Under the pieces are notes generated by a model. That model ran no database searches, had not been told where the DNA came from, and saw only the letters and a program-made list of their open reading frames with translations. Made by a program: the position numbers and the translations under genes. DNA of 48,143 nucleotides from CAZOBJ01 sp964577825 (GTDB lineage: Bacteria; Planctomycetota; SZUA-567; JAFGNG01): assembly GCA_964577825.1 (NCBI GenBank), contig CAZOBJ010000014.1, forward strand, positions 1 to 48,143, given 5' to 3'. Numbering within the stretch: the first letter of the stretch is position 1; each line of letters opens with the position of its first letter. This document shows positions 14,801-23,202 of this stretch, in pieces.

Positions 14801-17074
14801 ATGTCGAAGAAGACCGTTTGGATCGCGCGCGTTTTCGCGGGGCTGGGGCTGGCGGGGCTGGTCCTGCTGGCCGCCTCGACCCTGTTGCCCTGGATTACGG
14901 TACCCGGGGGGAGTGTGGCCGGATGCCTGACCCCGGACGGCAAGGCGGTCCTCGGGCTCAGCCTCGCGGCCATCGCGGTGCTGGCCGTGGGGCTGGCTCT
15001 GCGCACGCGCCATTCCGCTTTCTTGCTCGGCCCGTTGGCCTGGGCCACGGTGGCCGCGCTGTGGATGGCGGCGGTCCTGTGGTCGGCGCTCTCCTTTCCC
15101 GAGGAGGTCGGGCCACTGGGGGTCGCGTTCGGGGAGTACCTGACCATCGGCGTTGGCGTAGGCGTGGGCCTGTACCTCGCGGTCGCCGGGGGCGCGGTGG
15201 CCGCAGTGGCCCTTGGTGTTGGCTCCGGCTTGCACACGCGGGGGCGCGGTCGGCTGCGATGGTATGCCGTCACGCAGGGGGGCGCGCTCTTGCTGGGCCT
15301 GGGGGTGGCCATGTGGGCGGGCCCACGGGCGAACAGGACCCCCGCAGACAACAACACGCCCGCGGCTGTGGTCCGGCTCTTGCGGGCCCCCGCCGAAGCC
15401 GGCGATGTGTATGCGCAGTACGGTCTTGCGACCTGTTTGTATCACGGCTGGGGCGCCAAGAACGGCCTCAGCAAGGGCCTGGAGTTGTACCGCAAAGCCG
15501 CAGACCAGGGGCATGCAGCCGCCCAGCACAACCTCGGCTGGTCGTACTACTATGGTTGCGGTCGCCTGCTGCCGGAAGATAGAGAGGCAGCGGTGAAGTG
15601 GTTTCGCAAGGCCGCGGAGCAGGGCCATGCTCAGGCCCAGTACTTTCTCGGCTCGTGCTACGGTACCGGGAGCGGCGTCCCTGAGGACAGCGATGAGGCT
15701 CTCAAGTGGTACCGCAAGGCCGCCGAGGGCGGCCATGCGGTCGCGCAGTACAACGTGGCTCTGTCCTACAAGGATGGCAAGGGCGTCCCCCGGGATCTCG
15801 AGAAGGCGGCGGAGTGGTATCTGCGGGCCGCCAATCAGGGGCATGAGCTGGCCCAATCGCATCTCGCGTGGCTGTACGACATGGGGATATGGGTGCCGGA
15901 GGACGAGACGGAGGCTGAGAGGTGGGTGCGCGAGACCAAAGAGAAGGGCCTGGCATTGGCGCAGGAGAAGCTTGGATACCCGGTCGGGCAGGGCGCGGGC
16001 TCGCAGACAGGCACTGAGAAGGCTATAGAGGTGCAGCGCAAGGCGGCCGAAAGAGGCAGCGCGGATGCGCAGTACCAGCTGGGATGGCGCTACGCCCGGG
16101 GCGATGGCGTGCCGCAGGACGACACGAAAGCGGTCGAGTGGTGGCTCAAGGCGGCGCGTCAAGGCTACCCGAACGCACAGTTCTGGGTGGGCCGGGCCTA
16201 CAGCTACGGGGAGGGCGTGGCCGAGGACCACACCGAAGCCGCGAAGTGGTATTTTCGGGCCGCGCGAGAGGGTGATCTGCGCGCCCAGAACAACCTCGGG
16301 GTCTTGTATCACAAGGGCTGGGGCGTGCCCAAGGATGACGAAGAAGCGGTGCGGTGGTTCCGGAAGGTCGCGGAACAGAATGACGAGGTGGGGCAATTCA
16401 ACCTCGGCGAGGCGTACGAGAAGGGCTGGGGCGTGCCCCAAGACTATGAACAGGCGGTCAAGTGGTACCGGCTTTCAGCAGAGCAGGGGAATGCGGAGGC
16501 GCAGAAGTGCCTGGCCCGGCTGTTCGCAGAGGGTCACGGGGGACGCCGGGACTATCGGCAGGCCGTGAAGTGGTATCGCAGATCGGCCGCGCAGGGCAAC
16601 GCGGACGCGCAGAACAGCCTTGGCGAGTTGTACGCCCAGGGACAGGGCGTGGCAAAGGTCGACGTGGAGGCGGCGCGCTGGTTCCACATGGCCGCGCAGC
16701 AGGGCAACGCAGCAGCGCAGTACAACCTGGGCCGTTGCTACGCGACCGGTCGGGGCGTGCTAGAAGATGACGAGGAGGCCATGCGCTGGTACCGGCGCGC
16801 CGCGGGCCAGGGCAACGCGGACGCGGAGTACCAGATCGGGCTCTGCTATCTGAAGGGCGAGGGCGTGGCGCAGGTGGACGCGCAGGCCGTGCAGTGGTTT
16901 CGCAGGGCCGCCGGGCAGGGCCATGCGGACGCTCAGTTCCAGCTGGGCATCTGCTATGCCGAAGGCCGAGGCGTGCCGCAGAACCGCGAAGAGGCCCGCC
17001 GCCTGTGGCAGCTCGCGGCCGACCAGGGCCACGAGGCCGCACAGCAGGCGCTGGACGGCTTGTCCGTAGAATAG
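14801..17074 (+). CDS. polytopic membrane protein with about 15 tandem Sel1-like (TPR-type) repeats
   Basis: This 757-residue protein starts at ATG 14801 behind GGGAGGG; longer in-frame reading has no ribosome site. Five TM helices are predicted (about 10-32, 49-67, 75-97, 115-141, 157-173). Positive residues after helices 2 (RTRH) and 4 (RGRGRLR) place the N-terminus inside and the repeat region outside. From about residue 188 to the end run 15 Sel1 units of almost invariant 36-residue length (pattern WYRKAAEQGxAxAQYxLGxxYxxGxGVPxD), plus a half unit; the first two are 41 and 38 residues. Sel1 arrays form protein-binding solenoids. No enzymatic domain is seen, so a periplasmic scaffold is likely (inference). 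It stands alone between a promoter and a convergent gene. Confidence 0.9.
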   Translation: MSKKTVWIARVFAGLGLAGLVLLAASTLLPWITVPGGSVAGCLTPDGKAVLGLSLAAIAVLAVGLALRTRHSAFLLGPLAWATVAALWMAAVLWSALSFPEEVGPLGVAFGEYLTIGVGVGVGLYLAVAGGAVAAVALGVGSGLHTRGRGRLRWYAVTQGGALLLGLGVAMWAGPRANRTPADNNTPAAVVRLLRAPAEAGDVYAQYGLATCLYHGWGAKNGLSKGLELYRKAADQGHAAAQHNLGWSYYYGCGRLLPEDREAAVKWFRKAAEQGHAQAQYFLGSCYGTGSGVPEDSDEALKWYRKAAEGGHAVAQYNVALSYKDGKGVPRDLEKAAEWYLRAANQGHELAQSHLAWLYDMGIWVPEDETEAERWVRETKEKGLALAQEKLGYPVGQGAGSQTGTEKAIEVQRKAAERGSADAQYQLGWRYARGDGVPQDDTKAVEWWLKAARQGYPNAQFWVGRAYSYGEGVAEDHTEAAKWYFRAAREGDLRAQNNLGVLYHKGWGVPKDDEEAVRWFRKVAEQNDEVGQFNLGEAYEKGWGVPQDYEQAVKWYRLSAEQGNAEAQKCLARLFAEGHGGRRDYRQAVKWYRRSAAQGNADAQNSLGELYAQGQGVAKVDVEAARWFHMAAQQGNAAAQYNLGRCYATGRGVLEDDEEAMRWYRRAAGQGNADAEYQIGLCYLKGEGVAQVDAQAVQWFRRAAGQGHADAQFQLGICYAEGRGVPQNREEARRLWQLAADQGHEAAQQALDGLSVE

Positions 17075-17134
17075 CGCGGCGCGCGTGCGCCCGGTCGGCG
17101 TCGAGGCCACGGCGGGAAAAGCCGGTCGGAACAA

Positions 17135-17491
17135 TCAGCCCAGAAGCTCATTCTCGATGTAGTCCTTGAGTACGACCGCGTTGTTGCGGTCCGTGTCCTT
17201 GGCGGCGAAGAGCAGGGTGATCGTGCGCTTGGGGCTTCGCTCGATGAGCGCGCGCAACTTGTCCTCGTTCGCGCCGAGCTCTCGCGCGTAGCGGCGCCGG
17301 AACCCCCGCCACCGGTCCGCGTCGTGCTTGAACCACTGGCGCAGCTCGTCGCTGGGCCCGAGGTCCTTGGCCCACTCGTCGAGCCGGGCGTCCGCCTTGC
17401 GCACGCCCCGCGGCCACAACCGGTCCACGAGTACCCGGTACCCGTCCATGCGCGAGGGTGCGTCGTAAACGCGTTTGATGCGGATCCTCAT
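17135..17491 (-). CDS. DUF488 family protein (YeaO-like)
   Basis: This 118-residue single-domain protein begins MRIRIKRVYDAPS and carries the family signature DGYRVLVDRLWPRGVRK, then WAKDLGPSDELRQWFKHD and the C-terminal TLLFAAKDTDRNNAVVLKDYI. This is full length for the YeaO group of DUF488. The function is unknown; conserved basic and aromatic residues suggest ligand or nucleic-acid binding. It is convergent with the Sel1 gene and 79 bp downstream of a small membrane-protein gene on the same strand. Confidence 0.9.
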   Translation of the reverse strand: MRIRIKRVYDAPSRMDGYRVLVDRLWPRGVRKADARLDEWAKDLGPSDELRQWFKHDADRWRGFRRRYARELGANEDKLRALIERSPKRTITLLFAAKDTDRNNAVVLKDYIENELLG

Positions 17492-17570
17492 GAAGGCGAG
17501 TCCATCCGGCCGGTCCTCTCTCGCGACGCGCAGGTCGACCGGCCGCCTTCTGGTCGGGCCCGCCGGCAGG

Positions 17571-17996
17571 CTACGGCCCTCTGGTCGTGAAGGGCCCCAC
17601 CCAGTAGGCCAAGAGCGCCGAGACGAGCAGCAGCAACAGCACCACGTAGAACAGGATGCCGAAGGAGGCGACCATGTAGTCCGTGGCCTGGCCTTCCGGG
17701 CCGATCTGCTCTTGCGGCTCTCGTCCTTCGCGCGTGAGCGGAGGAATGATGGCCGCCACGAATAGCGCGATCAGGAACCCGGTGATCAAGAAGACAAGCC
17801 AGTGGATCCCCCAGATCCGCGGGCCTACGGGGCCGATCCACAGGCTGGCCGACCAGGTCGCCAGGAACAAGAGGGGCAGGAAGAACAGAATCCCGCATCC
17901 GGGTCCAGGGCCTGGACGCCGAAGCAGCTTGATGATGAGTACGCTGAAGATGACGCCGAGCAAAAGGGCGAGCAACACCTGTCCGAGTATGGTCAT
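17571..17996 (-). CDS. small polytopic membrane protein, unknown function
   Basis: This 141-residue protein (ATG 17996, GGAG box at -11) has four hydrophobic helices: about 5-24 (VLLALLLGVIFSVLIIKLL), 35-52 (ILFFLPLLFLATWSASLWI), 62-86 and 110-131 (ILFYVVLLLLLVSALLAYWV). A short GPGPGCG loop and a charged loop (LTREGREPQEQIGPEGQATD) separate them. I do not recognise a family. It may be co-transcribed with DUF488. Confidence 0.7.
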   Translation of the reverse strand: MTILGQVLLALLLGVIFSVLIIKLLRRPGPGPGCGILFFLPLLFLATWSASLWIGPVGPRIWGIHWLVFLITGFLIALFVAAIIPPLTREGREPQEQIGPEGQATDYMVASFGILFYVVLLLLLVSALLAYWVGPFTTRGP

Positions 17997-18074
17997 GCCG
18001 CGTCTCCTTCACCGATCGCGTGTCCCCGGGTCCACAGCCGAACCTGGTACGTCCGCCCCCGGCCACCGGCCCTG

Positions 18075-18120
18075 GCGTATGCCCCCGCCCGCACGGGCGG
18101 GCTTCGCCGCTTGCATACGC
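18075..18120. repeat. 46-bp compound palindrome
   Basis: GCGTATGC (18075-18082) pairs perfectly with GCATACGC (18113-18120); inside, CCGCCCG and CGGGCGG form a second hairpin with a CA loop. The element lies upstream of the small membrane-protein gene's start and has no T-run, so it looks more like a REP-type element or leader structure than a terminator. Confidence 0.45.
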
Positions 18121-18325
18121 AATCCCCTTGCAGGCGGTCCCGCCGGGCACCGCGGGTTTGCGCGCTCTGGTGAGTTCTCCTTCAATTCGTGTTCCAGGGC
18201 CATCCGAGAGGCCGAATATCGAGGCCGAGCGGGGGCGCTGGCGCCGCGGGGCTTTGTGGGGCTTTCCCGGGATTCGAGGCCTGGAACGAAATATGCGGCA
18301 AGACCAGCGGGGTCCGGTCTGCAAT

Positions 18326-18354
18326 TTGACACAGAGTAGGGGTGAGTGGATTGT
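18326..18354 (+). promoter_or_regulatory. candidate promoter for the 62-residue ORF
   Basis: A perfect TTGACA (18326-18331) is followed after 17 bp by a poor -10, GATTGT (18349-18354), about 38 bp before ATG 18393. Confidence 0.33.
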
Positions 18355-18392
18355 GGGCCAATGGACCCCTTGGCACTCTGCGAGGAGAGGAT

Positions 18393-18581
18393 ATGATTGA
18401 CACCACTGCGACCAGGCCCGCGCAGCTTGACCGGCAACTCCGACAGGATCCGCAGGCGCTGCGCCGACGCGTGGCCGAGCGGCGCAAGGACCTCTTTTCC
18501 GAGCGGCGTCGGGATCGGCGCGTGTTGCTGGCCCTGCGGTATCGGGACAACCAGGAGGAGGTGGAGGTGGTCCCGGAGTGA
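18393..18581 (+). CDS. small charged hypothetical protein
   Basis: This 62-residue protein starts at ATG 18393, seven bases after an excellent GAGGAGAGG box. It has no TM or signal and is rich in Arg/Glu (RRRVAERRKDLFSERRRDRR), probably helical. A -35-like TTGACA lies upstream and a strong intrinsic terminator follows 50 bp downstream, so it looks like a genuine monocistronic gene. I do not recognise a family. Confidence 0.6.
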   Translation: MIDTTATRPAQLDRQLRQDPQALRRRVAERRKDLFSERRRDRRVLLALRYRDNQEEVEVVPE

Positions 18582-18630
18582 CCGGGAGCTCTGCGCGAGG
18601 GAGGCGCGCCCCGCTTCCCCCATAACGAGG

Positions 18631-18675
18631 AAGCCCCCTAAGCCTTGAGAAAACGTGTGCTTAGGGGGGCTTTTG
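18631..18675 (+). terminator. intrinsic terminator after the 62-residue ORF
   Basis: AAGCCCCCTAAGC (18631-18643) pairs with GCTTAGGGGGGCTT (18659-18672, one bulged G), followed by a short T-run. It faces the tRNA gene's 3' end and may also stop tRNA transcription from the other strand. Confidence 0.8.
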
Positions 18676-18679
18676 TGTC

Positions 18680-18773
18680 TGGCGGAGAGACAGGGATTCG
18701 AACCCTGGGAACCCGTTAAGCCGGGTTCACGGGCTTAGCAAGCCCGCGCAATCGACCGCTCTGCCATCTCTCC
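18680..18773 (-). tRNA. tRNA-Ser(GCU)
   Basis: The 5' end is at 18773 and the encoded CCA at 18682-18680. The acceptor GGAGAGA pairs with TCTCTCC, the discriminator is G, and the anticodon stem-loop CGGGC-TTGCTAA-GCCCG gives anticodon GCU (18739-18737). A long class-II variable arm (GAACCCG/CGGGTTC) and T-loop TTCGAAT are present. All features fit serine tRNA reading AGC/AGU. Confidence 0.97.
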
Positions 18774-18789
18774 GCGTGGTCGAAACCCG

Positions 18790-18818
18790 ATGCTAGTCCG
18801 GGCATGGCGGCCTGTCAA
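18790..18818 (-). promoter_or_regulatory. promoter of tRNA-Ser
   Basis: On the minus strand TTGACA (18818-18813), 17 bp, TAGCAT (18795-18790), ending 17 bp before the mature tRNA 5' end. This is the closest match to consensus near a stable-RNA gene in the window. Confidence 0.65.
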
Positions 18819-18902
18819 CCCAAATCCCGCATACGCCTTACAGGGACACCACGGCCTCGCGCACCCTTGACCGGAGCCCCGCGGCGCGTTATGGTCAGGT
18901 CC

Positions 18903-19079
18903 ATGGCTCAGCGACGACGGCGCCGCTCCCAGAACGGCCGGCTCATGCGCAAGATCCTGCTCCTGCTGCGAGAGTACGACGTCGACGAGATCGAGATTCT
19001 GTGCAGCAAGTACGAGGAGCGCCTCTCGCCGAGCCGCCGTCGGCGCACCACCCGGCGCGTGCGCCGCCGCGAAGCCTGA
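18903..19079 (+). CDS. possible small Arg-rich protein
   Basis: A 58-residue reading frame (MAQRRRRRSQNGRLMRKILLLLREYDVDEIEILCSKYE and a very basic tail) from ATG 18903, with only a weak AGG upstream. The middle is helical and amphipathic, and both ends are poly-basic, as in small nucleic-acid-binding proteins. An ATG 12 bases upstream is an alternative start. The frame could be chance in high-GC DNA. Confidence 0.4.
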   Translation: MAQRRRRRSQNGRLMRKILLLLREYDVDEIEILCSKYEERLSPSRRRRTTRRVRRREA

Positions 19080-19127
19080 ACGCTGAGCTTCCACCCCCCC
19101 TTATTTCCGCACGGCCCCCGCCCGCGA

Positions 19128-20114
19128 TCAGCGGTGCTTGCGGTAGGTGCGGCTCGCCCGGTCGAGGACCTGACGCTCCGAGGGGGTCAGGCTGCGGATG
19201 CCCTGTTCGTTCACCTTGCGCAGGACCTCGTCGACCTGGTCGCGCAAGGCCGACTCCTGCTCCCGGACGCGCGCGGCCCGATCCTTGCGCCATCGGGCCA
19301 TGCGGCGGCCCATCCATCCGGGTTGCTTGCGGCGCTCGGAGGCGTGCGCCTGACTGGACGTCCACGGCTCGGGCGGCGTCCATGCAGCAGGCGCATGCTG
19401 CGGGGCGTACCGCGCGGCGTAGGCGCGGGCCTGGAGCTCCTGCTTGCCCTGGAGGTACAGAACGGCCGCGAGCGCCATGAGCACCCCGCCGCGCACCATC
19501 GCGCCCGAGATCATGCCCACCAGCCCGAACAGGAAGAGCACCGCCAGCGCCCCGCGCGCCACGCGGCCGGCCCAGGGAATCGCCCAGGCGGCCCCGCGCT
19601 TGAACACGAGCGCCGCGAGGAGCACCCGCCCCCCGTCCAACGGAAACACGGGCAGCAGGTTGAAAAGCGCCAGGGCCAGGTTCATGACGAACAGGGCCCA
19701 TAGGAGCGTACCCGCGGCGCCTGCGGCCGCCGGGCTTTCGAGCAAGAGCAAGGGCGCGTACAGGATGCCCGCCAGGAGCAGGCTCACAAACGGTCCGGCC
19801 AGCGCCACCTGAATCTCGGCCAGGGGCCCGGGCAGCGGATCGCTCATCTGCGCCAGTCCGCCCAGCGGATGGAGCGTGATCCGCTGCACGGACACGCCCT
19901 CCTTGTACGCGGCCAGGGTGTGGCCGAGCTCGTGCAGGAACACGAACACGCCCAGAAACAGGAAGGTCACCAGGGCCATGAGCCCGGCGCCGAGGCCCTG
20001 GTGTACGTGCGCAAGCACAAAGATGCCCACCGCCGCGTACAGGAGGTAGCTTACGTGCACGTCCGTGCGCAGGACGCGGCCAAGGCGGTGGCTTGCGGCA
20101 AAGGCATCCAGCAT
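19128..20114 (-). CDS. M50 (site-2) family metalloprotease with C-terminal helical tail
   Basis: This 328-residue polytopic protein has HELGH (61-65) in a TM helix and the third zinc ligand Asp160 in NLLPVFPLDGGR. Five or six TM helices end near residue 225. A basic linker and a C-terminal segment (about 295-322: DEVLRKVNEQGIRSLTPSERQVLDRAS) follow. That tail matches the 'LxKI...G..SLT..E...L' helical pair often found at the end of bacterial rhomboid-like and M50 proteins (DUF6576-like). Intramembrane proteolysis is the family activity; the substrate is unknown. It is last in the minus-strand unit, 39 bp after the AsmA-like gene, and is one of two M50 genes here. Confidence 0.9.
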   Translation of the reverse strand: MLDAFAASHRLGRVLRTDVHVSYLLYAAVGIFVLAHVHQGLGAGLMALVTFLFLGVFVFLHELGHTLAAYKEGVSVQRITLHPLGGLAQMSDPLPGPLAEIQVALAGPFVSLLLAGILYAPLLLLESPAAAGAAGTLLWALFVMNLALALFNLLPVFPLDGGRVLLAALVFKRGAAWAIPWAGRVARGALAVLFLFGLVGMISGAMVRGGVLMALAAVLYLQGKQELQARAYAARYAPQHAPAAWTPPEPWTSSQAHASERRKQPGWMGRRMARWRKDRAARVREQESALRDQVDEVLRKVNEQGIRSLTPSERQVLDRASRTYRKHR

Positions 20115-20153
20115 GCGCTCTTCTCCAGGAGCCGATTGTCGGCTGTATGTATC

Positions 20154-22265
20154 TCAGGGGGCCTGCGATCCCTCGCCACCGGCTGCGCGCAGGGCGTCAC
20201 GGTAGGCCTCTTCCACCAGGGCGTCGTCGGCCACAGGCAAGAGAATCCGAAGCCCGCCCGCTGCCTCCACGCCGCGGGCCAGGCGATCGGCGGGCGCGGG
20301 CAGGTCCGGAAGCGCCACCCCGCGCTGGCCCGCCGCGCGCGCAGAGAACGGGCTCGCGGACGCGACGAGCCGCGGGGCCTCGTCCGGCTCCTTGGCCTCG
20401 GTCCACACCCGCACGGGCCCGAGTTCGCGCGTTTGGAAGGCCCCGGTCACCATCAGGTCCCCGCGCCCCGTGCCGCCCAGAGACAGCTCGCCTCCATGCA
20501 CGCGCAGAAGCGTCAGCGGCGCGGCGTGCGGCAGAGAGGCGCCCACCGCCTCCTCCAGGGCCGTGACCGCGCGCTCGGGCAGGCGCCACAGGGCCTGGAG
20601 CAAGGGGTTGTCGCCGGGCTCGTCGAAGCGCAGCTCCTGCACCACGCGGCCGGAGATGTGCCACTCTCGCCCCTCGGGCTGTTGTTGGGCATCCGGAAGA
20701 GGATCGCGCAGCAACACCGGGTCGAGACGGTCCGCCAGCGGGCCCGATCGCACCCCGCCTCCGTGCTGAAGAAGCAAGAGCCCGGAGACGCGGCCTTCGC
20801 TGGGGTGGAACAGCACGCCATGAGGCACCAGATGGCTGCAGGCGCGGGCCAGGTCCACGGCCTGGGCGTCTTCGATCGAGGCGACCAGGGACCCGGGCAG
20901 AGATCGGGCGCCGGGGCGCCAGTCCCCGGCTGCAAAGGTGAGCGGCCCGTCGGCGAGCCGTCCGGTCAGGTCCAGGCGGCGCACACGCGCGGGATCGAGC
21001 GTGCCCTGGAGTTCGGCCTCCCGCATGGGAATGCCGAACAGGCGCACGAGGTCCGCTTCGGCGCTGAGCTCGAACGGCTTATCCGTCTCGCTCACGCACC
21101 AGGCCGTGGCCGGGCCGCCCCAGTCGGGCAGGTGGTCGAGGTCCAGGGTGTCGGCTTGGAGGGAAAGGCCGATCGCCTCCTCGTCCGGGCGGATCGTCAC
21201 GCGCGCGCGTGGGGCCGCCTCGTCGGAGCCTGCGTGCTGGGCCAACTCGAGGACCCCTGCGCCAGGTACACCGGGCGCCTCGGCGGCCTCCCAGGCCAGG
21301 CGGACCGGGGCCTGTATCCCGAACAGGGGCACGGACCACTGCTGCACCTGTAGCGTGCATTGCCGGAGCCGACATCCGGGCTGTGGACCCGCCTCGCCTG
21401 TCAACACGACGGTTCCGTCGGCCACCTGCGCGGTAGCGGGCGCGGGCGGCGCGCCCACCAGGCGGGTCAAGGCACGCAGGGGCACGTCGCGAAGCCCAAG
21501 TTCGACCCGCCAGGCACCGTGCAGGCCCGCGGTGTCCACGCGCAGTCCTCTGGCCTGGAGAGCGATCTCAACCTCGCCCTTTGCAGCCGGCTGGCGTAGC
21601 GAGCCGTTCAATTCGACCTTGAGCTCAGGGGCCTGTGCGCGCCGGGTGGACGAGGGCTCGTATCGGCCCGTGGCCTGGAGGCCGCCCACGCGGCCCAGGA
21701 GCTCCTCCTCGGTCAGCCGCGTGGTGAGAAGATGCAGACGGCCGTTCTCCAGCTCGACGGGCTGCGCGTCCTCTCCGAATCGACGGAACGGCCACGGGTC
21801 CCAAGGGCGAAGCGGCGCGGTGCGCTCCGGAAAGAGCTCGAACAGGTTTATCCGCTCGGAGGGCGTGCGGCAGATGTGCAGGTCCCAGTCCTTCGCATAC
21901 ACGCTGGGCCGCCAGATACCGGCCAACAGGTCGGTGGTCCTGCCCTCGAATACGACCTTGCGCGCGGACAAAAGGTCCCGGTCGATGCCGAAGTCGGGAG
22001 AGGGATTCTGCACGCGCACGTCGCGCAGGCGCAAGCGCCATCCGCCCAGCGGGCGCATGTCGATCTCGACCTCGCCGATGAGCACGTCCGCGCCCAGAAG
22101 CTGCGTGGCGGTGAGTTCCATGTCGCGGCGCAGCGCGTCCGTGTCCACCATGCGGGGCGCCAGGTCCACGGCCGCCAGATACGCCGCCAGCACGCCGAGC
22201 AGGATCCACGGCTCGCGGCGACGCAGCAGGCGTCGCCACCAGGGACGTCGGGGGACACTGTTCAT
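20154..22265 (-). CDS. AsmA-like, single-pass membrane protein with large periplasmic region
   Basis: This 703-residue protein starts at ATG 22265. A basic N-terminus (RRPWWRRLLRRREP) precedes one TM helix (about 21-36). Then comes a segment typical of AsmA/TamB-like lipid-transfer proteins: VDTDALRRDMELTATQLLGADVLIGEVEIDMRPLGGWRLRLRDVRVQNPS, followed by long beta-rich sequence. A short tail ends the protein. AsmA-like proteins bridge or organise the envelope and are proposed to move phospholipid; this is shorter than TamB or YhdP. Its location in a unit with M50 proteases and trpS gives no specific function. Confidence 0.75.
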   Translation of the reverse strand: MNSVPRRPWWRRLLRRREPWILLGVLAAYLAAVDLAPRMVDTDALRRDMELTATQLLGADVLIGEVEIDMRPLGGWRLRLRDVRVQNPSPDFGIDRDLLSARKVVFEGRTTDLLAGIWRPSVYAKDWDLHICRTPSERINLFELFPERTAPLRPWDPWPFRRFGEDAQPVELENGRLHLLTTRLTEEELLGRVGGLQATGRYEPSSTRRAQAPELKVELNGSLRQPAAKGEVEIALQARGLRVDTAGLHGAWRVELGLRDVPLRALTRLVGAPPAPATAQVADGTVVLTGEAGPQPGCRLRQCTLQVQQWSVPLFGIQAPVRLAWEAAEAPGVPGAGVLELAQHAGSDEAAPRARVTIRPDEEAIGLSLQADTLDLDHLPDWGGPATAWCVSETDKPFELSAEADLVRLFGIPMREAELQGTLDPARVRRLDLTGRLADGPLTFAAGDWRPGARSLPGSLVASIEDAQAVDLARACSHLVPHGVLFHPSEGRVSGLLLLQHGGGVRSGPLADRLDPVLLRDPLPDAQQQPEGREWHISGRVVQELRFDEPGDNPLLQALWRLPERAVTALEEAVGASLPHAAPLTLLRVHGGELSLGGTGRGDLMVTGAFQTRELGPVRVWTEAKEPDEAPRLVASASPFSARAAGQRGVALPDLPAPADRLARGVEAAGGLRILLPVADDALVEEAYRDALRAAGGEGSQAP

Positions 22266-22296
22266 GATCGGATCTGGGACCTACCGCGCGGCAAAC

Positions 22297-22503
22297 CTAC
22301 GCTTGCTCGCGCTCGGAGAACCGGTCGGCCATCAGCGCGCCGCCCACGCCTACGTTTTCGGGCGAATACTCGCGCAAGAGCACGACCACCGTGGACGCGG
22401 GCAATCCGTAGGACTCCGCCGCTGCCTGGGTGCACGCCTCGACCAGGCGGCGCTTCGCCGCCCGGTCCTTGAGCTCCGGACCGTCTACATGGATCGTCGG
22501 CAT
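22297..22503 (-). CDS. 4-oxalocrotonate tautomerase family protein (DmpI-like)
   Basis: This 68-residue protein uses ATG 22503 behind GGAGGA, which leaves the catalytic Pro immediately after Met (MPTIHVDGPELKD). Longer reading would bury that proline, so it was rejected. KRRLVEACTQAAAESYGLP, VVVLLREYSPENVGVGG fits the DmpI-type small tautomerases. These catalyse keto-enol tautomerisation in aromatic or related catabolism. It lies between araD-like and AsmA-like genes, so its pathway is not obvious. Confidence 0.88.
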   Translation of the reverse strand: MPTIHVDGPELKDRAAKRRLVEACTQAAAESYGLPASTVVVLLREYSPENVGVGGALMADRFSEREQA

Positions 22504-22542
22504 TGCGTATCCTCCTCTCCTCACAGAATTACGGGCACACAC

Positions 22543-23184
22543 TCATTGACCGTACTCGGATTGGTAGCGGCGGTGGGCCTGCTCGATCTTGTCCGGCGCG
22601 ATGGGCTGGATGGTGCCCAGCCCTTCGGCGATGGCCAGGGTCTTGGCCGTGTCCTCCACCGTGACCGCATGAACGAACGCCTTGTGCGGAGTCTTGCCGA
22701 TGGTGAAGACCCCGTGGTTGCGCATGAGGATCGCGGGCGCTCGGCCGATGGAGCGCACGATCTCGCGGCCGATCTGTTCGTTGCCGATCAGGCAGAACCC
22801 GCCGATCGGGATGTCGCACCCGAACGCGTCGCACATGGCGGTCAGCGCACAGGGCAGGGGCCGGCCCACCGCGGCCCACGCGGTGGCGTAGTTGGAGTGG
22901 GTATGCACCATGCCGTGGACCTCGGCCATCTCGCGGTAGACCACCAGGTGCGTGTACGCGTCCGAGGACGGCTTGAGCGTGCCTTCCACAATGGTGCCGT
23001 CCAGGTCGAAGACAATCATCAGGTCCGGGGTCAACTCGTCGAAGGGCACGCCCGAGGGCTTGATGACCATGCGGTTTGTGTCCGGGTCGCGGCCGGATAC
23101 GTTGCCGCTGGTGAGCCGAACGAGCCCTTCGGCAGGGAGCCGCCGATTGAGCTCGCACACCTCGGACTTGAGGGATTCCAGCAT
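22543..23184 (-). CDS. araD: class II aldolase/adducin family, L-ribulose-5-phosphate 4-epimerase-like
   Basis: This 213-residue protein contains the family's motifs: TSGNVSGRDP (26-34), IKPSG (41-45), SSD (73-75), HTHSNYATAWA with His94 and His96, and RNHGVFTIG with His157, giving a zinc site. The C-terminus HRRYQSEYGQ is typical of AraD rather than L-fuculose aldolase. AraD interconverts L-ribulose-5-P and D-xylulose-5-P; related enzymes act on other pentulose phosphates. It sits directly downstream of scpA, where scpB is often found. The specific substrate is uncertain. Confidence 0.85.
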   Translation of the reverse strand: MLESLKSEVCELNRRLPAEGLVRLTSGNVSGRDPDTNRMVIKPSGVPFDELTPDLMIVFDLDGTIVEGTLKPSSDAYTHLVVYREMAEVHGMVHTHSNYATAWAAVGRPLPCALTAMCDAFGCDIPIGGFCLIGNEQIGREIVRSIGRAPAILMRNHGVFTIGKTPHKAFVHAVTVEDTAKTLAIAEGLGTIQPIAPDKIEQAHRRYQSEYGQ

Positions 23185-23202
23185 ACCTTGCTCCCGACGC
23201 GG

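Larger units (their letters stand above)
17997..18392. other. 396-bp intergenic region
   Basis: This gap lies between two divergent small genes. It contains the imperfect palindrome at 18075-18120 and the candidate plus-strand promoter at 18326-18354. No ORF with a ribosome-binding site was found, and the open frames are short and run through from neighbours. A structured or regulatory RNA is possible. Confidence 0.5.

Noticed and set aside
15465..17050. CRISPR-like or mobile tandem repeat
   Set aside because: The 108-bp period reflects 36-residue Sel1 repeats inside one intact frame; no spacers or direct repeats at base level.
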